Shown here: piece after piece, positions 9,076 to 17,922 of the stretch
How positions within the stretch are numbered: the stretch's first letter is position 1
Layout of the letters: every line of letters starts with the position of its first letter
NCBI GenBank assembly: GCA_934754505.1
Contig: CAKVIE010000010.1
Span: forward strand, 1-64,000
Reading direction: 5' to 3'
Length of the DNA stretch: 64,000 bases
Source of the DNA: an uncultured Candidatus Melainabacteria bacterium
GTDB taxonomy: Bacteria > Cyanobacteriota > Vampirovibrionia > Gastranaerophilales > Gastranaerophilaceae
The notes under the pieces: model-generated
The model's database searches: none
Told to the model about the DNA's origin: nothing
Seen by the model: the letters and a program-made list of their open reading frames with translations, nothing else
Program-made: the position numbers and the translations under genes

Positions 9076-9612
9076 CTATTTTTCGATGTTTTTACTGTAA
9101 CATTCAACTTCATATTGATTAGCTTCGCAGCCAAATTCAATCAAAATCGGTCTGTTTGTGTAATCTAAAGGCGGTTTAGGCACAATAGTCGCATTTTGCA
9201 TCATTTCATAAACTTTATCGTTAAGTTCGGGTACTGCAGACTTTTTAGCCAAATGACGTTTGTTGACCCAGCCTTCCTCGTTAATTTCAAAAGAAATAAC
9301 GCAGCGACCCGACTTTGTTATGCCTGCAGGATTAAAATCTTTTAACATCTCTTTTCTTACTGATGTTAAATATTCATCATTCATTGCGGGCTGAGCTTTG
9401 TATGTTCTGATTTTTGACGCTAAAAAAACCGCCAAACCCACCGCCAAAAGCAAGAAAATAATAAATGCTAACGGATTTTCTTTCTTCTCGCCATAATCAT
9501 CATTATCAACGTATTGAGAAGAATTTTTCACAAATTTATCGTTTCCGCATTCGCAAAATTCCGGACGATAATCCTCGTATATTTTGCCGCAATCTTTGCA
9601 TTTATAATCCAT
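9076..9612 (-). CDS. Zinc-ribbon, membrane, TonB-C-like protein
   Basis: 178 residues in three parts: an N-terminal zinc ribbon with two cysteine pairs (CKDC, CEC), one transmembrane helix (about 49-66), and a C-terminal domain with GRCVISFEINEEGWVNKRHL and a following ATIVPKPP strand, which resembles the TonB C-terminal fold. The orientation would put the ribbon in the cytoplasm and the TonB-like fold outside. No ExbB/ExbD genes are near, so energy transduction is unproven. Its start shares one base with the stop of the deaminase gene. Confidence 0.6.
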   Translation of the reverse strand: MDYKCKDCGKIYEDYRPEFCECGNDKFVKNSSQYVDNDDYGEKKENPLAFIIFLLLAVGLAVFLASKIRTYKAQPAMNDEYLTSVRKEMLKDFNPAGITKSGRCVISFEINEEGWVNKRHLAKKSAVPELNDKVYEMMQNATIVPKPPLDYTNRPILIEFGCEANQYEVECYSKNIEK

Positions 9613-10163
9613 TATCTGTCACCTGACGGCTTGTAAATTTCTCTGCCTGCCGAAACATACTTTTGTAAAACTTCTCTGCCTGCTTCAGCTTCAATTTCGC
9701 CGTAAACTTCAATGTTTCTGTTTGCAAATTCTTGAATCCAATTAGGTTTAAAACCTTCGTCAAAACCTGTAATTCTTTCAACGTCAGCTGAATTTACAGA
9801 GAAAAATACTCTTTTAATTCCTGACCACATAATCGCTCCTGCACACATAATGCAAGGTTCTGCAGTCACATAAATGTCTAAATCAAACGGTGCTAAATCG
9901 TAAGTTTGCAAAACTTCATGTGCTTTTTTGATTGTATTCACTTCCGCATGCCACAAACAGCATTTTTCTAAAGCTACCGTGTTTGACATCTTTGCAATCA
10001 ATTTTCCGCTTTTATCATATATTGCTGCCAAAAAAGGTCCGTAACCCTTTTCGGTGTTCTTTAAATTTTCTTCTTGCAATTCAAGCAAAATTTTCTTTGC
10101 TTTTGCTAATTCTTCATCTGTTAATTTCGTTTTTCCATAAACATATTCTGCTGTTTGTAACAT
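9612..10163 (-). CDS. Cytidine-deaminase-fold nucleobase deaminase, guanine deaminase-like
   Basis: 183 residues of the CDA/tRNA adenosine deaminase superfamily. The catalytic zinc site is HAE (72-74) with PCIMC (103-107). Features closer to guanine deaminase than TadA are the GFDEGFKPNW segment near 133 and the length. It would deaminate a purine base, most simply guanine to xanthine. TadA is the alternative and cannot be excluded. It overlaps the next gene by one base. Confidence 0.75.
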   Translation of the reverse strand: MLQTAEYVYGKTKLTDEELAKAKKILLELQEENLKNTEKGYGPFLAAIYDKSGKLIAKMSNTVALEKCCLWHAEVNTIKKAHEVLQTYDLAPFDLDIYVTAEPCIMCAGAIMWSGIKRVFFSVNSADVERITGFDEGFKPNWIQEFANRNIEVYGEIEAEAGREVLQKYVSAGREIYKPSGDR

Positions 10164-10511
10164 CTAACTTGCTCCATCATATTCACAACATCTCTATTTT
10201 ACATAATAAATTTTTATTTTACAATCTTTTTAAATTTCTCAACCTTGTTTTTATGTTACAAAATATTAAAAAAGAAACAAAACAAAAACTGTTTTAGTGT
10301 AGTCTTTACACTTATATAAAATAGATTTCAGATTGGAATGTTTCGAATGGGTTTAATGAGAAAAAAGCAAAAAAATAAAAAACCTTTCTATTTAAAAACA
10401 TATTCCTCAGCTTGGTTTAAACTTTGTATTTTTTGTATCAACAAAAAAATTAACTTTTTCCATAAAAAATAAAAACAAAATTAATCTGATATCGCAATTT
10501 TGAAAACAAAA

Positions 10512-10539
10512 GCAAAAAAAATGGCAATCATTGATTGCC
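10512..10539 (-). terminator. Terminator after the radical SAM gene
   Basis: A perfect inverted repeat GGCAATCA/TGATTGCC (10523-10530, 10532-10539) is followed on the minus strand by ATTTTTTTG. It probably ends the transcript of the radical SAM gene that stops at 10747. Confidence 0.6.
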
Positions 10540-10705
10540 TGCATCCTAATGGTTTCATTTTGTGTTTATGTATTTAGGAGTTTGTGTGTGTTCGGGATTG
10601 TAATGTTGGTTATGACTGTTATTTATGTTTCGTTAGGTTTAGCTGAATAGACATCCTAAACCCTACAATAATATCCTATAACAATTAGTAAAATATGTCA
10701 AGCCT

Positions 10706-10730
10706 ATAAAGTGTATTGAATACACTTTAT
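10706..10730. promoter_or_regulatory. Perfect 25-bp palindrome
   Basis: ATAAAGTGTATT, one central base, then its exact complement. No T run follows on either strand, so it is less like a terminator than a dimeric-regulator binding site or an RNA stability hairpin. It starts 16 bases past the stop of the radical SAM gene. Confidence 0.5.
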
Positions 10731-10746
10731 GAACAAAACGCAGAAC

Positions 10747-12339
10747 CTATGCGGTCAATATGCGTTTACAATTCTTAACTAAAAGGTCTTTTGAGGTTGG
10801 CATGACTATAAAATCCCAAGGATTTATGACATCAAACGGTCTTTTTTGGCATGCAATTTTTTCAAAGTCAGCAATTTTTCCTGATTTTTGGAAATCTTTC
10901 ATAACGCTTTTAAAAGCCGAGGCATTACCGCCCTGTTTACAGACTTCCACTGCATAATCAAACAATTCCCGTCCGCCTCTTGAGAAAAGAGCTTGGATAT
11001 AGTCCCATTTTACGCCAGAAACTTGGATTTTAACACCGATTTTATGCATTTCTTTTTGCAAAAACTTATATTTTTCCTCAAGATTTTTGGAGCTGTCTTT
11101 TTCAACGAATTGGAACGGAGTGTGTGATTTCGGGACGAAAGACGAAAAGCCGAAAGATATCTCAAATCCTTTATTTTCAGTTTTTAATTCTTTAGCAAAA
11201 TCAACGAGTGCTTGAATATCTTCTTGAGTTTCTGTCGGAAGTCCAATCATTCCGTAGATTTTAACGCCTTTAAAACCGTTTTCTCTTAATTTTTTGACAG
11301 TCTTTTTGAAAATTTCGTTTGTAATATTTTTATTAATAACCTTGCGAAGTCGGTCGCTTCCTGCTTCAAGAGCGAGGGTTGCATGTTTTTGACCGCAAGC
11401 GACGAGAGTTTTGGCAAAGATATCAGAAACGCCGTCTGCACGGAGTGAAGAAACTGAAAGTTCCAAGTCGGGATATTGTTCTTTTTTTTGCAAAACAAAC
11501 TCACACAATTTGTCTATTTGAGGGTGAGCACCGACAGCCGCACCCAAAAAAGCGATTTTATTGGTATAAGGAAGTGCCTGTTCTATTTTTTCCGTAATTA
11601 TATCGTAACTGCACGGTCTGAACGGGGCGTTTATGTGGGCAGTATTGCAGAAACAGCATCTTTGCGTACAGCCTCTTGCAATTTCAATTACAAAAGTATT
11701 TTTGAAATAAGAATTTTCGGTCAAAATGGGGGTTGTTACACAAATACCCGAAAGAGAGTCGGTTGATTTTTCAACGGTATATGGCTCACCGTCCAAAGTC
11801 AGCATGCCCTTATTTTCGTCAAAACGGGTTAATGAAGGAACATAAACTCCTTTTATTTTCGCCAATTCTTTCAAAATTTCCCTTTTAGGCTTTCCTCTAT
11901 TTGCACGAATTGTATCGGTAATCAAACTTGTTTTATTTTCAGCATCACCTGCTTCAATATAGTCAAAAATTTCGGCAAAAGGTTCGGGATTAGCCGTCAC
12001 AACAGGTCCTCCTGCACTTATCAAAGGATATGAATCATCTCTGTCTTTAGAGCTGAACGGTATTTTATATTTCTCAAGAATTCTGAAGATAGCCAAAAAA
12101 TCCAGTTCAAATGAAAAGGAAAAGCTGAAAACATCGAGGTTTCTAACGTCGATTTTAGTTGTTTTCGTATCGGTAAAAATCCTTTCGACATTAATATTTT
12201 CATCTCTGTCCAAATGTTCAAAAACGGTTAAAAATCCGAGAGCTGCCATTCCAAAATTATAAATCCCCGGAAAAGCAATCCACATATTAAGATTTTCCTT
12301 GTTGAAAGGAGTCGGGTTATATAAATATTGTTCACTCAT
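10747..12339 (-). CDS. Radical SAM protein with B12-binding-like N-terminus
   Basis: 530 residues. The N-terminal 200 residues resemble the cobalamin-binding-like region of uncharacterised radical SAM families (AFPGIYNFGMAALGF), but I see no DxHxxG cobalamin ligand. The radical SAM core carries CTQRCCFC (C224, C228, C231) for the [4Fe-4S] cluster. Closest by pattern are TIGR03960/YgiQ-like proteins; the substrate is unknown. The ATG overlaps the end of the AI-2E transporter gene by 8 bases, so the two are probably cotranscribed. Confidence 0.75.
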   Translation of the reverse strand: MSEQYLYNPTPFNKENLNMWIAFPGIYNFGMAALGFLTVFEHLDRDENINVERIFTDTKTTKIDVRNLDVFSFSFSFELDFLAIFRILEKYKIPFSSKDRDDSYPLISAGGPVVTANPEPFAEIFDYIEAGDAENKTSLITDTIRANRGKPKREILKELAKIKGVYVPSLTRFDENKGMLTLDGEPYTVEKSTDSLSGICVTTPILTENSYFKNTFVIEIARGCTQRCCFCNTAHINAPFRPCSYDIITEKIEQALPYTNKIAFLGAAVGAHPQIDKLCEFVLQKKEQYPDLELSVSSLRADGVSDIFAKTLVACGQKHATLALEAGSDRLRKVINKNITNEIFKKTVKKLRENGFKGVKIYGMIGLPTETQEDIQALVDFAKELKTENKGFEISFGFSSFVPKSHTPFQFVEKDSSKNLEEKYKFLQKEMHKIGVKIQVSGVKWDYIQALFSRGGRELFDYAVEVCKQGGNASAFKSVMKDFQKSGKIADFEKIACQKRPFDVINPWDFIVMPTSKDLLVKNCKRILTA

Positions 12340-13372
12340 CTGGATTTTTTCCTTTACCGTTTATAACTTTTACATACAACTCATCAAATAACGTCAAAAT
12401 TGTTGCTGCAATTGCAGGTGCTAAAATAACACCCCATACACCCAAAAACTTTGCCGCAACCAAAAACGAAAACAAAACAACCAACGGGTGAAGTTGCATA
12501 AATTTTCCAAACACCACAGGACGAACCAACTGGTTTGAAATCCATTGTGCCGTCAAATAAACAAATATTGTCGGAATTATCCATATCCAGCCGTTTGCAG
12601 TCGCAGATGCAACACCTAAAATCGCCGCCAACGTCGGACCGACAATCGGAATTATATCTAAAATTCCTGCAATTATTCCAAGCAAAAACGCATATTTGAC
12701 ATTACACAACAAAAGTCCAATCACCGTGAAAAACGCAACCGTTGACATTGACAAAAATTGTGCAAAAACATATCCGCCGACTTTTGTTTCAATATTTGTT
12801 ATTATCTCCGCCGCTCTCGATTTCATCTTCGGCGGAAATAACTTCAACAAACTTTTATTAATACCTCTTTTTTCCCAAACAAGATAAAAAATAATCATCA
12901 AAAGCGAACAAATTACGGTTATTCCGTCAATAATTCCCATTGTTATTATATAAGATTTGTCTAAAATACTTGAAGCAAGCATGCCCGAATCAATGGCAGT
13001 TGCATCGTTTGGCAAAAGATTACCCAAATTATACCCCATAACAGAGGTCGTTTTGAGCCATAAAATTGCATTTCGGAGCATATCGGGGAGTAAATCAAAC
13101 AAAGATTTGAATTCTCTCACCGCAATCACAACGACAGGCAGCAAAACAAGCAGAGAAAGAAGTGTTGAAACAAGTAAAACAATCGTTGTCGCCATTGTTC
13201 TCGACATCTTTTGCTCCATTTTGTCCACAATAGGATTGAGCGAACAAGCAATAACAAATGCACCAAAAAATAAAATAACAAGTTCCTTTATCTGAACCAT
13301 CGCCCAAATCACAAACAATACAAGGATTGTGAACATTATATATTTCAAATTAACATTTTTTCTTGTAAACAT
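12332..13372 (-). CDS. AI-2E family membrane transporter
   Basis: 346 residues with about seven to eight transmembrane segments, two near the N-terminus and the rest after residue 140, matching the PF01594 (AI-2E/PerM/YdiK) layout, including the GILDIIPIVGPTLAAI motif near 240. Members have been linked to autoinducer-2 or ion export, but most are uncharacterised. It lies upstream of and overlaps the radical SAM gene. Confidence 0.85.
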   Translation of the reverse strand: MFTRKNVNLKYIMFTILVLFVIWAMVQIKELVILFFGAFVIACSLNPIVDKMEQKMSRTMATTIVLLVSTLLSLLVLLPVVVIAVREFKSLFDLLPDMLRNAILWLKTTSVMGYNLGNLLPNDATAIDSGMLASSILDKSYIITMGIIDGITVICSLLMIIFYLVWEKRGINKSLLKLFPPKMKSRAAEIITNIETKVGGYVFAQFLSMSTVAFFTVIGLLLCNVKYAFLLGIIAGILDIIPIVGPTLAAILGVASATANGWIWIIPTIFVYLTAQWISNQLVRPVVFGKFMQLHPLVVLFSFLVAAKFLGVWGVILAPAIAATILTLFDELYVKVINGKGKNPDE

Positions 13373-13437
13373 TTTCCCCTCAATTTTTAGCCAATAATCA
13401 ATTATAGCGGTCTTTTCAATTATTGCCGAAATTATAA

Positions 13438-13471
13438 CAAAAAAAACGGACGAGTAAAATACCCGTCCGTT
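13438..13471 (-). terminator. Terminator of the SLH gene
   Basis: ACGGACG/CGTCCGT arms (13446-13452, 13464-13470) followed on the minus strand by a run of eight T. Confidence 0.8.
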
Positions 13472-13496
13472 TTAATCTCAATTAATCCTATTGAAA

Positions 13497-14921
13497 TTAG
13501 AATATAACTACTAATTCTTCATCAGGATTTAATGCTGAATTGTTTGAAGCTTTCGGATAAACGAGGTAAACAAGTTCATCTGATACTTCATACAAAATAC
13601 CGAATGTACCGCTTACTGCAGTTTTACCGAATTCATAAATTCCTTTGCCGACAGCGAGAATGCCGTTACCTGCACTCTTAACACCTGAACCCGGGTGCAA
13701 GCAAAGTGATTCTGCGAACAAATCAGATGTATCATCACCCAATTCTTCTACTCTGTTTGCTGCGATGTTAAGTGCTTGAGCACCTGAACGTCCGACAACA
13801 CCTGCAACACGTCCTGTTCCTGAGAACGGGAAGCCGCATAATCTTGCCAAAATGTTCGGGTTCTTCATAGCTGATGCTGTTGCTTCCGAAACTGTTTTCG
13901 GGAATTCAACAGAAGTTTTCTTGTAAGCAATTTTTTCAAACTTAACTTTTACATATCCGGGGTGTTTCAAACCGGGGCGTTTAACTTCTGTTATTCTGCC
14001 TGTTACTGTTGAACCTTCGGGGAATGTTTCGCCTGCAATAGTAACTTCTTTTGTTGTTTTTGCAGTGAATAATTCGTCAACGTTTGAATGTTTTGCACTT
14101 ACTCTGCTGTTCAATTTCATTGAAAGTACAGTCGGTGCATAATTTTTGATTACCGAAGGTGCGTTAGGATCTGTTGCAAGCTTCTTGTAGTAAGCTAAAT
14201 CACATCTTAATGCACTGATTAAGTATGCAACTTGTTGTTTTGAAAGGTATTCGTCTTCAATAACTTTCTTCGGATCAGGTGTTTGTTCCAACAATTTTGA
14301 ACCGATAACTTCTTTTGTTGCTTTTACTGACCAAAGCGGAATGTATTGAATTTCTTGGTTTTGGAATTCAACTTTGTTGATGTCTTTAATATTTACGTCA
14401 ACAATTTGTGCGATTGTAGCAAAAACTTCTGCTTTTGTTACAGGTTGGTCAGGTTTGAATGTACCATCAGGGTAACCAATCATAAGGTTAGTATCGAGAG
14501 CTTTGTCAATCCAGCTTTTTGCCCAATAGTTGTTTTTGATGTCTTTGTATGCGTTCTTTTTAACAACTTTTCTGTCGGCAGCAAAACTTTCCGAAAGAAT
14601 TACAGCCAATTCTGAACGCAATACGGGCATTTTGGGGTTCCACAAACCGTCTGTCGAATTGTTTTTCAAAACATTCAACAAATCTTTTGCCCAAGAATCA
14701 ACCAAAACATTGTCTTTTCCGACAACTCCGAGTTGATGTTCGCCTTTTGCAACTTCACCGCCTACTACGTAGTTAGCTTTTGTTGTTGCATAAGATTGTG
14801 CTTGTGAGCCGAACAATGTCGGGTGTGCGTATGATTGAACTTCAGTATCAGCTGCATTTGCCGCCAATGATACAGCACTTGTTACAACCATAGCTGTTAA
14901 GATTTTCTTAAAGTTTTTCAT
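13497..14921 (-). CDS. SLH-domain exported protein
   Basis: 474 residues with a signal peptide ending near ANAADTE. Three SLH-like repeats follow (about 73-125, 125-185 and 190-250); the second is clearest, with YWAKSWIDKA and GYPDGTFKPDQPVTKAE. In cyanobacteria SLH domains tether outer-membrane proteins to peptidoglycan. Here there is no obvious OprB-type porin barrel. The remainder has a beta-rich stretch around 310-340 and a glycine-rich hydrophobic C-terminus. A consensus promoter, AGGAG ribosome site and dedicated terminator suggest strong monocistronic expression. Confidence 0.85.
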   Translation of the reverse strand: MKNFKKILTAMVVTSAVSLAANAADTEVQSYAHPTLFGSQAQSYATTKANYVVGGEVAKGEHQLGVVGKDNVLVDSWAKDLLNVLKNNSTDGLWNPKMPVLRSELAVILSESFAADRKVVKKNAYKDIKNNYWAKSWIDKALDTNLMIGYPDGTFKPDQPVTKAEVFATIAQIVDVNIKDINKVEFQNQEIQYIPLWSVKATKEVIGSKLLEQTPDPKKVIEDEYLSKQQVAYLISALRCDLAYYKKLATDPNAPSVIKNYAPTVLSMKLNSRVSAKHSNVDELFTAKTTKEVTIAGETFPEGSTVTGRITEVKRPGLKHPGYVKVKFEKIAYKKTSVEFPKTVSEATASAMKNPNILARLCGFPFSGTGRVAGVVGRSGAQALNIAANRVEELGDDTSDLFAESLCLHPGSGVKSAGNGILAVGKGIYEFGKTAVSGTFGILYEVSDELVYLVYPKASNNSALNPDEELVVIF

Positions 14922-14963
14922 TTCGTATAATCTCCTGAAAACTAATTTATTCCTCTAAATCTT

Positions 14964-14992
14964 ATTATCCGACGAATTTCCGTTTTAGTCAA
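14964..14992 (-). promoter_or_regulatory. Promoter of the SLH gene
   Basis: On the minus strand: -35 TTGACT, a 17-bp spacer and -10 GATAAT, with AGGAG further down before the ATG at 14921. Confidence 0.7.
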
Positions 14993-15159
14993 TACATGTT
15001 TACAATTTCAATTCCGATTAGTCTGTTTTCTCGAAAAAACCATCACATTTGATTTTTCCTGTCAAAAACTTCTCATTCCGAAATCATACGTTTGTATGAT
15101 TTTTTGTTTTAAAAATTTTCATTTTTATATTATAATTTTTTCAAACGGAGTTAATTAAA

Positions 15160-15348
15160 ATGAAAAAATTTATTAAAGTATCTTATTTAGCAATTTTTTT
15201 ATTTTTAGGATTTTGGTTTTGTCAAAATCTCGATTTCGATTCCGTTTTTTCAAACACCGTGGACACTTTCAAGTTTGAATTGTCACCCGAAAATCTTTCG
15301 CAAGGCATAGATGCATTAAATAATGCCTTTTCAAAAAAAAGCACTTAA
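15160..15348 (+). CDS. Small exported or membrane protein upstream of mutL
   Basis: 62 residues, unrecognised. The N-terminal lysines and hydrophobic stretch (about 6-22) look like a signal anchor; the rest is acidic and ends SKKST. Expression is supported by a TATAAT box about 25 bases upstream and CGGAG before the ATG. The stop is three bases from the mutL start, so it is the first gene of that transcript. Confidence 0.65.
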   Translation: MKKFIKVSYLAIFLFLGFWFCQNLDFDSVFSNTVDTFKFELSPENLSQGIDALNNAFSKKST

Positions 15349-15351
15349 AAC

Positions 15352-17115
15352 ATGGGCAGAATTAAACAATTATCGGTCAACTTAATAAATCAAATTGCAG
15401 CCGGCGAGGTAATTGAACGCCCTGCTTCCGTTGTCAAAGAAACCGTTGAAAATTCAATAGACGCAGGCAGTTCAAAGATAGAAATTTCTGTTTCCAACGA
15501 ATGCCGAAACATCAGAATTGCCGACAACGGCTCAGGTATTCACCCCGATGATGTTTATGCAGCTTTTGCAAAACACGCAACAAGTAAAATCTCCGACGAA
15601 AACGACCTTTGGAACATTCAAACTCTCGGTTTTCGAGGAGAAGCTCTCGCAAGTATTTCATCAATCGCAAAGATAACCTGCACCTCAAGAACAAAAGATT
15701 TCGACTACGGAGTCAGAATTACTGCTGAAAATTCAGAAGTAAAAAAATCCGAAACAGGCTGTGCCTTGGGAACTGTAATGGAAATTGAGGATATTTTTTA
15801 CTCCCAGCCTGCAAGACTTAAATTTTTAAAAAGCGACAAAACTGAATTTTCCTACATTCAGGAAACAGTAACGCAAGAAGCCCTCGCCAAGCCCGAAATA
15901 GCTTTTACGTTAATTCACAACGGCTCGGAAGTCATCAAAACCAAACCAAATTCAACTTTGCTCGAAAGAATTGAGGATATTTATTCTTCGGACGTTACCG
16001 ATAATCTTCGTGAACTCGACAAATCCGACAAAAAATATGATTTTCATATCACGGGATACGTTTCAAATCCCTCATACACACGTTCAAGCAAAAAAACAAT
16101 AAGAGTTTACGTAAATTCTCGTCCCGTCAAATGCCCGATTATCTTAAAAGCAATAGATACGGCTTACAGAAATCTTTTGCCGTCGAACAAATACCCTTTT
16201 GTAGTATTGAATTTCGATATAAATCCGCATGACATCGACGTTAACGCTCACCCGACAAAACGTGAAATCCGCTGGCGTGACCCGAATTTAGTTTTCAACT
16301 TCGTCGTTTCTGCCGTCGAAAAAGCTCTCGCTTCAACAAATAACAATTTTCAGCAAGATTATTCTTTTTCAAATAACGTAATTCCCTTTGCAAATGACAC
16401 CGGCATTTCGGAAGAGAAAGATGATTCTTACTACATTTCGGATTCAAAAATAAATACTTTCCCGACAACCGAACCCGAAAAAATCAAACCTGTTTCGGCT
16501 GCAGAACAAGCACCTTTGACTCCGACATTTTTCCAAACCGTTCAGGAAAACACACAAAATTACACAATAATCGGCCAGCTCAAAAACACCTACATTCTCA
16601 TCGAAACCCCTCAAGGGCTTGAGCTTGTCGATCAACACATTGCAGATGAGAGATTTTTGTTTGAAAAATTGAAATCACAAAAAGAACTCGCATCTCAAAT
16701 GCTTTTAATCAGTGATATCATTGAAATTGACCCCGAAGAAACAGAAATTTTGCAAGCGGCAAAAGAACATTTGAACAAATTCGGTTTTGAAATTGAATTT
16801 CTTTCGCCGACCCAAATAAAATTCAAACGGGTACCGCAAATTTTGTCCAAAGTGAAACCGCAAGAAATTGTCACGGAGCTTTTGCACAACATCAACGGCT
16901 CTCTCGACACCGCAGAGGAAAAAATTCTCGTAACAACGTCTTGCAAAGCTGCCGTCAAGGCAGGCGAAAAATTGTCACTTTGGCAGGCGGAAGAACTCAT
17001 TAAACGCTGGAAATCAACAAAAAATCCCGAAGTTTGTCCGCACGGACGCCCAATCAGCCATATAATTTCATATTCTGATATCGCTAAATTTTTTGACCGA
17101 CAAAACAAATATTAA
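15352..17115 (+). CDS. mutL: DNA mismatch repair protein MutL
   Basis: 587 residues. The GHKL ATPase has the catalytic glutamate E30 in VVKETVENSIDAG, DNGSGI and GFRGEALASI. The C-terminal domain keeps the latent endonuclease motifs: DQHIADERFLFE near 427 (DQHA(x)2E(x)4E with Ile for Ala) and CPHGRP near 562. This points to a nicking MutL as found in bacteria without MutH. It follows the 62-residue protein at three bases and has no separate promoter. MutS is not in the window. Confidence 0.97.
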   Translation: MGRIKQLSVNLINQIAAGEVIERPASVVKETVENSIDAGSSKIEISVSNECRNIRIADNGSGIHPDDVYAAFAKHATSKISDENDLWNIQTLGFRGEALASISSIAKITCTSRTKDFDYGVRITAENSEVKKSETGCALGTVMEIEDIFYSQPARLKFLKSDKTEFSYIQETVTQEALAKPEIAFTLIHNGSEVIKTKPNSTLLERIEDIYSSDVTDNLRELDKSDKKYDFHITGYVSNPSYTRSSKKTIRVYVNSRPVKCPIILKAIDTAYRNLLPSNKYPFVVLNFDINPHDIDVNAHPTKREIRWRDPNLVFNFVVSAVEKALASTNNNFQQDYSFSNNVIPFANDTGISEEKDDSYYISDSKINTFPTTEPEKIKPVSAAEQAPLTPTFFQTVQENTQNYTIIGQLKNTYILIETPQGLELVDQHIADERFLFEKLKSQKELASQMLLISDIIEIDPEETEILQAAKEHLNKFGFEIEFLSPTQIKFKRVPQILSKVKPQEIVTELLHNINGSLDTAEEKILVTTSCKAAVKAGEKLSLWQAEELIKRWKSTKNPEVCPHGRPISHIISYSDIAKFFDRQNKY

Positions 17116-17187
17116 TTTTTGCGAAAACATGATATTTTCGACGATTTATGCTAACATTAAAATTATTAAAAAGAATTTTGAAAGTTT

Positions 17188-17919
17188 ATGATAAATTTTA
17201 TCGGGCAATGCGTTCTAAATTTAATAATTGCAGTTAAATACATGCTTGAGGGCAGAGTAAGATTTTCTGCCGTGGTTTCAAATGCAGCCGCAATCGGCTA
17301 TGATTCGCTTCCGATAGCTTTATCAATCGTTTTTATCGCAGCGGTGGTAATCTCGCTCCAAATTTCAAAACAATTTCTTATGTCAGGCGGTGAAAGCTAT
17401 GTTGGCGGATTTATGGCAATAGCTTTAATCAGAGAACTCGCCCCGGGGTTTGCTGCCCTCGCTATTTCGGCAAGAGCAGGTACTGCCGTAAGTGCCGAAA
17501 TCGCAAATATGAAAGTCACCTCTCAAGTTGATGCAATGAAAACTTTGAAAGTAAATCCTATCGGATACTATTTCGCACCAAGAATTTTGGCGGCAGCATT
17601 AACTGTCCCGTCAATCGTTATTTTAGCAGAATTGTTTGGAATTATCGGCGGAATGGTCGTTTCCTACATAACAATCGGTCTTCACCCTGCAAGATATATG
17701 AACTCCGTTTGGCTTTGGATAAATTTGAGAGATATCTATATAAGCATTTTGAAAGGCTTCATCTTTGGCATAATTATCTCAACCGTTTGTGCAACTCAAG
17801 GCTACAACACGGAAGGCGGAGCTAAAAATGTCGGCATTTCTACAACTGAAGCCGCTATAAAAGCGACGGTGATTTTACTCACCGCCGACTTGATAATTGC
17901 TCTTTTATTTTACTTCTAA
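17188..17919 (+). CDS. Orphan MlaE-family ABC permease
   Basis: 243 residues with five to six membrane segments and the MlaE hallmarks RELAPGFAALAISARAGTAVS and TEGGAKNVGISTTEA. MlaE permeases move phospholipids between the membranes together with MlaF ATPase and an MCE protein. Neither partner is adjacent; a complete set is at 32560-35508. It may share that ATPase or form a cyanobacterial-type lipid transporter with distant partners. It converges on pilT with a three-base gap. Confidence 0.88.
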   Translation: MINFIGQCVLNLIIAVKYMLEGRVRFSAVVSNAAAIGYDSLPIALSIVFIAAVVISLQISKQFLMSGGESYVGGFMAIALIRELAPGFAALAISARAGTAVSAEIANMKVTSQVDAMKTLKVNPIGYYFAPRILAAALTVPSIVILAELFGIIGGMVVSYITIGLHPARYMNSVWLWINLRDIYISILKGFIFGIIISTVCATQGYNTEGGAKNVGISTTEAAIKATVILLTADLIIALLFYF

Positions 17920-17922
17920 AAA

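Larger units (their letters stand above)
10164..10746. other. 583-base intergenic region
   Basis: No open frame here looks like a protein. It holds a minus-strand terminator (10512-10539), a perfect 25-bp palindrome (10706-10730) and a weaker hairpin pairing TAGGTTTAG (10634-10642) with CTAAACCCTA (10656-10665). A possible promoter for the deaminase gene (TTGTAA, 17 bp, TAAAAT on the minus strand) is close to its start. Confidence 0.5.
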
